Source: DAMCAP01 sp964369265
Lineage (GTDB): Bacteria > Bacillota > Clostridia > Oscillospirales > Ruminococcaceae
DNA length: 5,376 nt
Direction of reading: 5' to 3'
Assembly (NCBI GenBank): GCA_964369265.1
Contig: CAYJEV010000113.1
Location: 1-5,376, forward strand
Shown piece after piece: positions 1 through 5,376 of this stretch; the first letter of the stretch is position 1, and every line of letters starts with the position of its first letter. The position numbers and the translations under genes were made by a program. The notes below the pieces were generated by a model. It was not told where the DNA came from, did no database searches, and saw only the letters and a program-made list of their open reading frames with translations.

Positions 1-110
1 TTGAGGTTTTTGTGCCTGTATTGTTTTTTGATGTGAAAGCTGTTAAGTTCTCTATGTATAAACTAAACTTAATTTCGTTTGCCAAACTTAATCATTTAAC
101 AAAACTTCAA
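1..110. other. AT-rich intergenic sequence without a recognisable gene
   Basis: No ORF with a ribosome site is seen on either strand. AAACTTAAT recurs at 65-73 and 84-92, and AAACTT again at 102-107, a loose 18-19 base spacing. With the repeat element at 111-244 and the spacer to 315, this makes the left 315 bases gene-free. Confidence 0.6.
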
Positions 111-244
111 TACAAAGGTTTTCTTTTGCTTAGCTTTTCTTTTTTCCAAAAGAAAAGTAAGTTTCGCTCACTGCGGTGAGCGCCAAAGGGGCAGCCCTTT
201 GATGCTGAAATTTTTTGCAAAAACCCCGCAAAACTCTCTTTGTA
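111..244. repeat. 134-bp structured intergenic repeat-like element made of nested inverted repeats
   Basis: The ends are TACAAAG (111-117) and CTTTGTA (238-244). Just inside lie TTTTGC (124-129) and GCAAAA (228-233), so the outer parts can form an interrupted 13-bp stem. Enclosed are CTTTTCTTTT/AAAAGAAAAG (134-157, 10-bp stem, TTCC loop), CGCTCAC/GTGAGCG (165-182, TGCG loop), CAAAGGG/CCCTTTG (184-201, GCAG loop) and the palindrome TTTTTGCAAAAA (212-223). The second and third hairpins are separated by one base. The element is not protein-like, although one minus-strand frame stays open through it. From memory, similar translated fragments (KGCPFGAHRSERN) recur as spurious short ORFs in Clostridia, which would make it a dispersed repeat. 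It starts about 70 bases beyond the last gene of the operon, a common position for such elements. Confidence 0.75.
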
Positions 245-315
245 CTTGTCAGAATGCAAAAGGTTTAGTGCTACAAAGATACCCATCTCAAGTTTAGTGT
301 GAAACTTTATAGCTT

Positions 316-1092
316 TTAAATATTCCTCACTATATTCACTATACAAATAATGAAAATAATTATCTGCATATAATTAAAGTAATCATCAACCTTGTCGTCA
401 TCAACCTTGTCAGATATCTTACCTCCAAAAAATGCACCAAGCAACGCGCCAATTACCATAAACGGCGCAGCCGATAAGTCATACTGAAACAGCTCGCCTG
501 TGTATAACAGCAGGCTTAGTTTTGAAATTTGAGAGAACAATATTGTTATAAGCGAAATTGTAGCCGCTGTTTTTGTTGTGTATGAGAAAAAGAAAATAAA
601 CACCATAATGTTGATAGGACCTCCCCCTATCCCTAGGAAAGAGGAGGAAATACCAAGCCCTATACCAACTAGCATTACAGCTATTGGCCTTTTAATCTCA
701 AAGCTCTTTATATTCTTCTTGTTCTTCATATAAACATACACCACAGCAATCATAATTGCAAGCAGTACATTTTGCGTTATTACAACAAGATTGTTTGGCA
801 AAGATGATGTTATCATATTTAAGAGCGTTTGTCCAATATTTGCCCCTATAACAGAACCTATCGCAACACTAACCGCCGCCTTCGCATCAATAGAGGCTTT
901 TTTTCTAACTGCCTTTGCGCTAGAATAAAGCGCCATAAAGAAAACGGTGATTGAGCTTAATGTGCTAATGCTTTGAGCGTCAAATGTGCCTAGTATATCA
1001 AATACAGGCTTAATTATAACGCCTCCTCCCATGCCAGTTATTGAGCCTGCAAAGGTCGCAAAAAATGCTATTATAAAATAGATTATATTCAT
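316..1092 (-). CDS. TauE/SafE family membrane permease (sulfite exporter-like, DUF81)
   Basis: This 258-residue protein is probably a cytoplasmic-membrane transporter. Family members move small sulfur-containing or organic anions such as sulfite, sulfoacetate or taurine-derived compounds, but the substrate here cannot be read from sequence. It has the two-fold architecture of the family: a glycine-rich motif GSITGMGGGVIIKP at residues 16-29 after the first hydrophobic stretch, and its counterpart GISSSFLGIGGGP at 147-159. About eight hydrophobic segments span residues 3-22, 45-60, 70-92, 102-121, 136-160, 162-190, 206-224 and 241-256. Length is normal for the family. The ATG lies 8 bases after the stop of the DUF2339 gene. 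The best ribosome site, AAGGA at 1105-1109 inside the end of that gene, is 12 bases away, rather far, so translational coupling is likely. The loop before the last helix carries a duplicated DKVDD (from the 15-bp repeat at 383-412). Family assignment is firm; function is inference. Confidence 0.93.
   Translation of the reverse strand: MNIIYFIIAFFATFAGSITGMGGGVIIKPVFDILGTFDAQSISTLSSITVFFMALYSSAKAVRKKASIDAKAAVSVAIGSVIGANIGQTLLNMITSSLPNNLVVITQNVLLAIMIAVVYVYMKNKKNIKSFEIKRPIAVMLVGIGLGISSSFLGIGGGPINIMVFIFFFSYTTKTAATISLITILFSQISKLSLLLYTGELFQYDLSAAPFMVIGALLGAFFGGKISDKVDDDKVDDYFNYMQIIIFIICIVNIVRNI
383..412. repeat. 15-bp tandem duplication inside the TauE-type gene
   Basis: TCATCAACCTTGTC occurs twice at a period of 15 bases (units 383-397 and 398-412, differing only in the last base). 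It is in frame and encodes a doubled DKVDD in the hydrophilic loop before the last membrane helix. Confidence 0.85.
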
Positions 1093-1100
1093 CTCGCTTA

Positions 1101-3686
1101 TTATTCCTTTTCTATACTATTTGATGATTCTGACACACTTATCTGCGCATTGCCAGAAATTTCTTTTTGTGTAGCTTCTATTTGTTCTTTTTCCTCTTGC
1201 ATCTCCTGAGCTTCCATACGCTTGCTGAAATACTGATACACAAACGAGATGATAATTAGTATTACACCCAAAGTGAAATAGCTTACTATTCGGCTGAAAG
1301 TATCATCAGAGAAGATTAGGTTATTGTCAACAACGAATATCTTCATAAGAGAAAGCATTGATAATAGCAAGCCAAATCGCCTAACAGATCCAATACGTTT
1401 GGCAAAACCAAGCACTATCCATACAAGTGCGATAATCATATAAGAAATGCTTATTATGTAGCTGCTGAAAGAAATATCCATCTGAACCGTTAAACCTTGA
1501 GTTAAAACAAACACAAAATAAACTGATGGTATTAAATAAATCCAGCTTCCTTGCCTTTTTGATAGCAAGCGTGATAAATCAAACACCATAAATATTGCAG
1601 TAACAATCATTGTAGCCACTACAACACTTCCAAAAAGCACATATCCCGCTTCAAACTGAACATCAAACCCAAGATAGAAAATGCGCATATTATTAACAAG
1701 CAAGCTAACAACCGATAATAAGCCATATATAACATAGCTTAGATAGCGGGTTTTTGGTAGCTGTGGAACTTGTTTTCTTGAGAGCAGGTATGCATATATC
1801 GCCGAAGTTACTAAGAATATAGTATAGGCAATGTAGGTTCTGTTTAGTGGTATAGTTCGTGGCAGAACCATAACTTCCATAAAGAGGTATAGTGAGTAAA
1901 ACCAAGCATTAACAAGTGTCGCATAAGCAAAGACTGTTTCGGCTTTGTTGATGGTTGAAAGCTTAATGAGAGCGATGGTTATTATGGCTGCCCCTAAAGT
2001 TACAGCGAAGTATTTCCAGTCTGTATGATCGACATTCCCAACTAAACCATCAACAAAAATGAATGAGGCAAAGCATAGAACATAAATTATAAGCCCTGAA
2101 TTTTTCATTAGCTTGTTTTTGGAATATGTCCCATATACCGCAAGCAACACTCCTTCAATTAACCAGCCTAAGCTTAACCACTGAATATCAAACTGGAACG
2201 GCACAACCAAAGCAAGGAAGGTATAGCCTGTTATGTTAAAGAGTATGCTGCTTTTCTCGCCTTTTTGAATTTGTGTGTTGATATAATAACCAAGCACAAA
2301 ATAAAGCCCAGCAAACACTGCAACAAAAAGTCCAACAAAGTCCGATAAATCAAAGCGATAAAAAGCTGTTATTAAAACTATTGTGCTAAAGAAACTGTTT
2401 ATTGCCATTAGTGGTATTTCATTTATTGTTAGTGCCTCGCCTTTTTTATATGCGCTTATAATTGGCACAACTGTGTATATACCAAAGGAGAACATCGCAT
2501 ATATTATCGCAGACACCCCTAGTATATTAAATCCATAAGGCACTGCGTAGATAACAAGCGACACAACAGGGATATTTAATATAACCCCTATATAACTGCA
2601 CACCAGCCAGCGCTTTTTTATTGACATAAACAGCACTGAAAGGCTTAATATAATAAGATATAGCATTAAAGGCGCTATAAGCGATACATCAAGCAAGCTC
2701 ATGGCTGTCACAGGAAGATATCCTCCAATAAGCGTAAATGCTAATATGACTTGCGCATCATATCGAATAGATAAGAAATAGCTAATAGCTGTTATTATAA
2801 TTGTGGCGAGAAGTGCTGTGTATGGCGAGAATATCCCAAAGATAAAGTATGTAACCGCCACACCTGTGTATAAAACAGCAACTCCTCCTGCTGATAAGCC
2901 TAGCGAGAACACATTCGCATTTTTGTGATTTATTAGCTCGCCCCCTAGCAGCAAAACGCCACCAAGCACGAATATAATAGCAGACCTTATCATGTCGGAC
3001 ATATTGAGGAAGCCAAACCTTGCCGCTACTATAACAGCAAGTACAATCAGCAAAATACCAATCTTGTTCACAACATTAAGCCCAATGAATTTCTCAAACC
3101 CATTACTTTTTGTCGCCTTTGCAATTTCCTCATTAGATAAAGGTGCTGTTTTTGCATAGCTAAACTCTTCATTATGCTCTTCAAGCCTTTTATCAATGCT
3201 TCTATCAATCTTGCCTCTCATCATTCCAGCTGATTTTGCAAGCTCGCTTTCTATATTATTAAGCTTTTGTATGACTTCATCTTGACTATTTAGTCTATAT
3301 TTCTCTGCAAGCTGTTTAAGATGAGAAATCTTGTTCCTCATAACAGTTTCATATTGGAAAATTGACTGCCTCTCAATAGCCTTTGTCTGAACGGCATAGT
3401 TGTCTAATCTGCTCTTTGCTTTTGAAAATACATCAGCCCTATCATCAAAGGCAATTTGGGAAAGCTTCTCTCTATGCCTTTTGTTTTCATCTTCTAATGC
3501 TGAAAGCTTTTGGAGCTGCTCGCCATACATTCCCTCTAATCGTTTAATGTCCTCTCTAAGCAGAGCGTTTTCTTTGGCTGTATCGAGTTCAGATATGATT
3601 TTTAAGCGAGATATGATAGCCTCTTGTTCCAAAATTATTTCGTCTATCTGCCTTTTTATAATATCACCCCATTTTCTTATTTTCAT
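1101..3686 (-). CDS. DUF2339 family polytopic membrane protein with N-terminal coiled coil
   Basis: This 861-residue protein belongs to DUF2339, a family of very large bacterial membrane proteins of unknown function. Residues 1-200 are hydrophilic and probably cytoplasmic, with coiled-coil-like heptads at about 10-80 and 120-170. The segment FEKFIGLNVVNKIGILLIV (197-215) is the usual entry into the membrane domain. It is followed by the family landmarks LLLGGE (245-250), RYDAQVILAF (308-317) and IGGYLP (320-325). From about 208 to 825 the chain is almost entirely hydrophobic, with roughly twenty or more helices. It ends in a charged tail of about 35 residues rich in Glu, Gln and Ser. The chosen ATG has only a weak GGAA ribosome site, but the coiled coil begins at once and the next Met is at residue 53. 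It is the first gene of a unit with the TauE-type permease. No enzymatic motif is visible; roles in envelope processes are speculation. Confidence 0.93.
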   Translation of the reverse strand: MKIRKWGDIIKRQIDEIILEQEAIISRLKIISELDTAKENALLREDIKRLEGMYGEQLQKLSALEDENKRHREKLSQIAFDDRADVFSKAKSRLDNYAVQTKAIERQSIFQYETVMRNKISHLKQLAEKYRLNSQDEVIQKLNNIESELAKSAGMMRGKIDRSIDKRLEEHNEEFSYAKTAPLSNEEIAKATKSNGFEKFIGLNVVNKIGILLIVLAVIVAARFGFLNMSDMIRSAIIFVLGGVLLLGGELINHKNANVFSLGLSAGGVAVLYTGVAVTYFIFGIFSPYTALLATIIITAISYFLSIRYDAQVILAFTLIGGYLPVTAMSLLDVSLIAPLMLYLIILSLSVLFMSIKKRWLVCSYIGVILNIPVVSLVIYAVPYGFNILGVSAIIYAMFSFGIYTVVPIISAYKKGEALTINEIPLMAINSFFSTIVLITAFYRFDLSDFVGLFVAVFAGLYFVLGYYINTQIQKGEKSSILFNITGYTFLALVVPFQFDIQWLSLGWLIEGVLLAVYGTYSKNKLMKNSGLIIYVLCFASFIFVDGLVGNVDHTDWKYFAVTLGAAIITIALIKLSTINKAETVFAYATLVNAWFYSLYLFMEVMVLPRTIPLNRTYIAYTIFLVTSAIYAYLLSRKQVPQLPKTRYLSYVIYGLLSVVSLLVNNMRIFYLGFDVQFEAGYVLFGSVVVATMIVTAIFMVFDLSRLLSKRQGSWIYLIPSVYFVFVLTQGLTVQMDISFSSYIISISYMIIALVWIVLGFAKRIGSVRRFGLLLSMLSLMKIFVVDNNLIFSDDTFSRIVSYFTLGVILIIISFVYQYFSKRMEAQEMQEEKEQIEATQKEISGNAQISVSESSNSIEKE

Positions 3687-3704
3687 TTAATTTCCATAAC
3701 TAAC

Positions 3705-3733
3705 ATTATACTACACCGAAACAAAATTTGCAA
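3705..3733 (-). promoter_or_regulatory. sigma-A promoter of the DUF2339-TauE unit
   Basis: The minus strand reads TTGCAA (3728-3733), 17 bases, TATAAT (3705-3710): four of six and six of six consensus positions. The expected start near 3698 leaves only about a dozen leader bases before the ATG at 3686, with a weak GGAA ribosome site. ATTTGTTGCAAAT (3726-3738), a short imperfect palindrome, overlaps the -35 and could be an operator, though this is speculative. Confidence 0.6.
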
Positions 3734-3751
3734 CAAATGACATTACATTTA

Positions 3752-3779
3752 AAATGACAAGCTTTTCGGCTTGTCATTT
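3752..3779 (-). terminator. intrinsic terminator of the amidase gene
   Basis: AAATGACAAGC and GCTTGTCATTT form a perfect 11-bp stem with a six-base loop (CGAAAA on the minus strand). On the minus strand it runs into ATTTTAAATG, a weak U-tract; in the plus direction the tail is poorer still. It sits between the amidase and the promoter of the DUF2339 unit, so it probably insulates the two units. Confidence 0.7.
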
Positions 3780-3795
3780 AATAGGGCACCCTATT
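3780..3795 (-). repeat. short inverted repeat directly after the amidase stop
   Basis: AATAGGG and CCCTATT (AATAGGGTGCCCTATT on the minus strand) form a small hairpin beginning six bases after the amidase stop codon. It abuts the larger hairpin at 3752-3779 with no spacer and may help end transcription or protect the 3' end of the mRNA. Confidence 0.5.
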
Positions 3796-3801
3796 TAATT
3801 T

Positions 3802-4413
3802 TTATGCCCTTCCTCCTGTTTGTGGGTTTTGTTTTCTTGTGATGTTATAGTACTGGACGATAGAAGCACTTATAATTTCGGCAATATCTCTTAGGCACTG
3901 ATCTTGCATTAAATAATTGAGGTCATAAGGGCTTGTGTGGAAGCCAATTTCAATGATTGTCGCATCTTTACAGCCATATTCAAGAGGATGGCGAATCATA
4001 GCGTAATAGTCAATTGACTGCCCTTTGTATAGCGCCCTAGTTTTGCTTCCTCTAAAAGGGTGTCCGAAGTAATCGGCAACTCTCTCGCCAACAAGATCGC
4101 AAAAGCTTTTGAACTCTGGGTTGGTTATGGGATAGTAAAGCTCTGTCCCCCATGCTTTTTCTGTACCAGCAGCGTTACTGTGAAGCGAAATTATAAGCCC
4201 TGCCATATGCTTCTGAACGAGGCTGGCACGTTGTTTATGGTTTGGAAAATCTGTTAAGTTAGGGCGAGTTGTGTAGACATATGCCCCTGCTTTTTCTAGA
4301 GCATATTTTAAATAGCCCGCCAAATACCACATCGCCACCCCTTCGATGTAGTTTTGGTTAACTGGCGAAACATTTGACTTTTCATTATGACCAGGATCTA
4401 ATATTATAACCAT
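3802..4413 (-). CDS. N-acetylmuramoyl-L-alanine amidase, Amidase_3 family (endolysin-like, zinc-dependent)
   Basis: This 203-residue enzyme should cleave the bond between N-acetylmuramic acid and the L-alanine of the stem peptide in peptidoglycan. All residues of the Amidase_3 active site are present: zinc ligands His9 in LDPGHN, Glu24 in YIEGVAMW and His78 in ISLHSNAA, and catalytic Glu155 in IIEIGFHTSP. The catalytic domain fills about residues 1-190, leaving a short basic/polar tail. There is no signal peptide, membrane anchor, LysM, SH3 or other wall-binding domain. That resembles phage endolysins or stand-alone clostridial amidases rather than CwlD, which is normally exported. The ATG is supported by AGGAG at 4423-4427, 9 bases upstream. 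The gene is monocistronic, with a promoter at 4461-4489 and hairpins just after its stop. No holin, tail or other phage gene is in the window, so a prophage origin is not shown. How it reaches its substrate is unclear. Confidence 0.93.
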   Translation of the reverse strand: MVIILDPGHNEKSNVSPVNQNYIEGVAMWYLAGYLKYALEKAGAYVYTTRPNLTDFPNHKQRASLVQKHMAGLIISLHSNAAGTEKAWGTELYYPITNPEFKSFCDLVGERVADYFGHPFRGSKTRALYKGQSIDYYAMIRHPLEYGCKDATIIEIGFHTSPYDLNYLMQDQCLRDIAEIISASIVQYYNITRKQNPQTGGRA

Positions 4414-4460
4414 AGTAAAATTCTCCTCTCTAAATGTAGTGCAGAGTTGTCTTCAATAAC

Positions 4461-4489
4461 ATTATAACGCGTTTTTCGTAATTTTTCAA
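4461..4489 (-). promoter_or_regulatory. sigma-A promoter of the amidase gene
   Basis: The minus strand reads TTGAAA (4484-4489), 17 bases, TATAAT (4461-4466): five of six and six of six consensus positions. AT-rich sequence at 4490-4520 could act as an UP element. The expected start near 4454 leaves a leader of about 40 bases containing the GAGGAGA ribosome site. This predicts vegetative expression, in contrast to the neighbouring unit. Confidence 0.75.
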
Positions 4490-4529
4490 TCTATATTTCA
4501 ATATTTTCATATTTTTTAAAACAAAGCGA

Positions 4530-4564
4530 AAACTCGCAGTACAGCAAAGCCATACCACGAGTTT
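4530..4564 (-). terminator. long hairpin terminator after the DUF3787-like gene
   Basis: In the minus-strand RNA, AAACTCG/CGAGTTT (7 bp) continues into nine more pairs (TGGTATGGC with GCTGTACTG) closed by a UUU loop, giving an unbroken 16-bp stem. Four of the pairs are G-U, which would be A/C mismatches on the other strand, so the structure belongs to the minus-strand transcript. It starts 27 bases after the stop at 4592 and is followed by a U-rich but interrupted tract (TTCGCTTTGTTTT). Confidence 0.7.
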
Positions 4565-4591
4565 AAACGTCATTTATTTTAAGATTTCTAA

Positions 4592-4765
4592 TTATTTATG
4601 ATTTTTATCGACTTCGCCTTTAGCAAGTTTAACCTGCTCGACATTTGGCACAGGCACATTTCCATTGCTGGCATAATCGGCAGAAACGATAGCGTTTGTC
4701 ATATTTGCGCCATGAATTTGGTTAGCAGCTTTTTCAAGTTTATCTCTTTTATTTTTCTTAGCCAT
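4592..4765 (-). CDS. small protein resembling DUF3787 (clostridial spore-surface family)
   Basis: This 57-residue protein starts at the ATG at 4763-4765, where GAGGT (4774-4778) sits 8 bases upstream. A longer reading from a GTG at 4780 would begin inside that ribosome site and is rejected. Residues 1-16 are strongly basic (MAKKNKRDKLEKAANQ). The C-terminal half has VPVPNVEQV at 37-45 followed by AKGEVD at 48-53, which matches my recollection of the DUF3787 pattern (V-P-x-P then V-x-x-A-K-x-W-V-D-x-N). The tryptophan usual in that pattern is Glu51 here. DUF3787 members are short clostridial proteins, some annotated as spore surface proteins. A weaker resemblance to gamma-type small acid-soluble spore proteins (the YAS...QV region) was also considered. 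No cysteine, signal peptide or membrane segment is present. It follows the ferritin-like gene by 26 bases, with no room for a separate promoter, so the two are probably co-transcribed. The gene is likely real; the family name is a pattern-based inference. Confidence 0.65.
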   Translation of the reverse strand: MAKKNKRDKLEKAANQIHGANMTNAIVSADYASNGNVPVPNVEQVKLAKGEVDKNHK

Positions 4766-4791
4766 TTTAGAATACCTCACAAAGTTAAATT

Positions 4792-5205
4792 TTATTTATT
4801 AGCGAGAGAGTTAAGGTTTTTTAGATTAGTTTTATAAAAATTTATTAAGCGTGTTGCTAGTTCTGACTCTCCCAGTTCGTGATGACTTTCGAGCTCATTT
4901 ATTCCCATTTCAGTGCCTTTTAGCATCATCTCTAGGATGGTTTCATCCTTTTCATGAGTCATAAGCTTCATGCTAACCATAAAGTCGGCATAAATTTTTG
5001 AAATAGTTCCTGTACCTTTTGGCGAAACGCCAATTTTGTTAAGCTCGTGGACAAGCTCTTCCTTGAATCGTTTATACTCTAGCAACTGGCTTTCCAGCTC
5101 TTTTTTAAGTGTCTTATCTTCAGCCTTAACAACCACATCTTCAATAGAAGAGATTCCCATATCGACTGATTTATAAGCACTTTCGAGCATTGTTTCTAGA
5201 CTCAT
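4792..5205 (-). CDS. four-helix-bundle (ferritin-like, DUF2383-type) clostridial protein
   Basis: This 137-residue, probably cytosolic protein has no cysteine, signal peptide or membrane segment. It reads as four amphipathic helices at about residues 2-25, 30-58, 68-109 and 112-134. Helices one and three contain a related motif: LESAYKSVDMGISSIE (7-22) and LEMMLKGTEMGINELE (91-106), the pseudo-two-fold pattern expected of a ferritin-like bundle. It resembles short clostridial proteins annotated as DUF2383, but no complete E-x-x-H iron-site set is evident, so metal binding is not claimed. The ATG at 5203-5205 has AAGGGAG (5214-5220) 8 bases upstream. An in-frame GTG at 5241 would add 12 residues but has no ribosome site and would overlap the putative promoter, so the shorter form is preferred. 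It is the first gene of a unit with the DUF3787-like gene. A role in spores is suggested only by that partner and the promoter. Confidence 0.75.
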   Translation of the reverse strand: MSLETMLESAYKSVDMGISSIEDVVVKAEDKTLKKELESQLLEYKRFKEELVHELNKIGVSPKGTGTISKIYADFMVSMKLMTHEKDETILEMMLKGTEMGINELESHHELGESELATRLINFYKTNLKNLNSLANK

Positions 5206-5227
5206 TTCATCAACTCCCTTCAACTTT

Positions 5228-5255
5228 ATTTTATCCCACACACAATAATATATTC
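5228..5255 (-). promoter_or_regulatory. candidate sporulation (sigma-F/sigma-G type) promoter for the ferritin-like/DUF3787 unit
   Basis: On the minus strand, GAATA (5251-5255), 14 bases, then GGATAAAAT (5228-5236) resembles the B. subtilis sigma-F pattern GYWTA-N15-GGNRANANTW, and GAATA also fits the sigma-G -35 GMATR. The start would fall near 5221, directly ahead of the AAGGGAG ribosome site. A perfect TTGACA exists at 5262-5267, but at 15-18 base spacing it has no -10 element, so no vegetative promoter is apparent. This is a consensus match by eye. Confidence 0.4.
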
Positions 5256-5260
5256 ATTGC

Positions 5261-5289
5261 TTGTCAAAATAGTGATTTTATAGTATTAT
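5261..5289 (+). promoter_or_regulatory. candidate sigma-A promoter pointing out of the window
   Basis: The plus strand reads TTGTCA (5261-5266), 17 bases, TATTAT (5284-5289), five of six consensus positions in each box. It diverges from the minus-strand ferritin-like gene, its -35 overlaps the unused minus-strand TTGACA, and it would start transcription near 5296. Confidence 0.45.
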
Positions 5290-5323
5290 GTGAGGTGAAA
5301 GGTGAATGACTAAAGATTTCACA

Positions 5324-5375
5324 CAAAACTTGCAATGTTCCGCTAGGCTTACATAAAGTTTTGCTAAATTTTTTT
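5324..5375 (+). terminator. possible hairpin terminator or attenuator at the right edge
   Basis: CAAAACTT (5324-5331) pairs with AAGTTTTG (5356-5363). Inside, ATGT (5335-5338) pairs with ACAT (5351-5354), and CC/GG can close a GCTA loop. Five bases later comes a run of seven Ts (5369-5375). The T-run marks the plus strand as the sense strand. The stem is AT-rich and the gap to the Ts is longer than usual, so this is tentative. Confidence 0.3.
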
Positions 5376-5376
5376 C

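Noticed and set aside
55..85. Possible minus-strand promoter TTGGCA with TATACA near the left edge
   Set aside because: The spacing is 19 bases and the alternative -10 at 17 bases is poor; no downstream gene is visible.
290..307. AAGTTT/AAACTT inverted repeat just after the TauE-type gene as a terminator
   Set aside because: The stem is six AT-rich pairs with no following T-run.
107..346. 79-codon minus-strand ORF overlapping the end of the TauE-type gene
   Set aside because: It runs through the inverted-repeat element at 111-244, overlaps the coding end of the permease, has no convincing ribosome site and has repeat-like composition; judged spurious.
3400..3690. 96-codon plus-strand ORF opposite the DUF2339 coiled coil
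   Set aside because: It is antisense to a well-supported gene, with Ser/Phe/Leu-rich composition typical of a shadow frame.
4766..4780. Upstream GTG start for the DUF3787-like gene
   Set aside because: The GTG lies within the GTGAGGT ribosome site that serves the ATG at 4765.
4598..4837. 79-codon plus-strand ORF opposite the small gene
   Set aside because: It is antisense to two supported genes and has no ribosome site or recognisable domain.
5206..5241. Upstream GTG start for the ferritin-like gene
   Set aside because: It has no ribosome site, overlaps the candidate promoter, and the ATG at 5205 has a strong AAGGGAG at correct spacing.
5278..5376. Minus-strand frame open from the right edge for about 32 codons
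   Set aside because: A second frame is open just as long, composition is not protein-like, and the stretch includes the hairpin and T-run; it cannot be called the end of a gene.

Overview
The window is AT-rich, with strong Shine-Dalgarno sequences (GAGGAGA, AAGGGAG, GAGGT) and sigma-A type promoters. It carries a small gene resembling a clostridial spore-surface family and a ferritin-like clostridial protein. Together these point to a low-GC, spore-forming Firmicute, most likely an anaerobic member of Clostridia. No species can be named from the sequence.

All five supported genes lie on the minus strand, so they read right to left. At the right, a two-gene unit encodes a four-helix-bundle protein (4792-5205) and a 57-residue protein resembling DUF3787 (4592-4765). 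Its only good upstream promoter resembles those read by the forespore sigma factors F/G, and it ends at a long hairpin (4530-4564). Next is a monocistronic N-acetylmuramoyl-L-alanine amidase (3802-4413) with a near-consensus sigma-A promoter and two abutting hairpins behind it. Last is a two-gene unit of a very large DUF2339 membrane protein (1101-3686) and a TauE/SafE-type permease (316-1092), 8 bases apart, with its own promoter at 3705-3733.

The left 315 bases contain no convincing gene. They hold a 134-bp element (111-244) built from inverted repeats: an interrupted closing stem around two adjacent perfect hairpins, a third hairpin and a palindrome. It looks like a dispersed intergenic repeat. 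At the extreme right (5261-5376) a plus-strand promoter-like sequence faces out of the window towards a 16-codon ORF and a hairpin followed by seven Ts.

Functionally, the right half looks related to the spore or cell wall: the spore-type pair, then an amidase that could act in cell-wall turnover, lysis or sporulation. The left half is a membrane module of unknown substrate. No CRISPR array, tRNA, rRNA or transposase was found. The least explained items are the structured repeat, the putative sporulation operon and the short plus-strand unit at the right edge.
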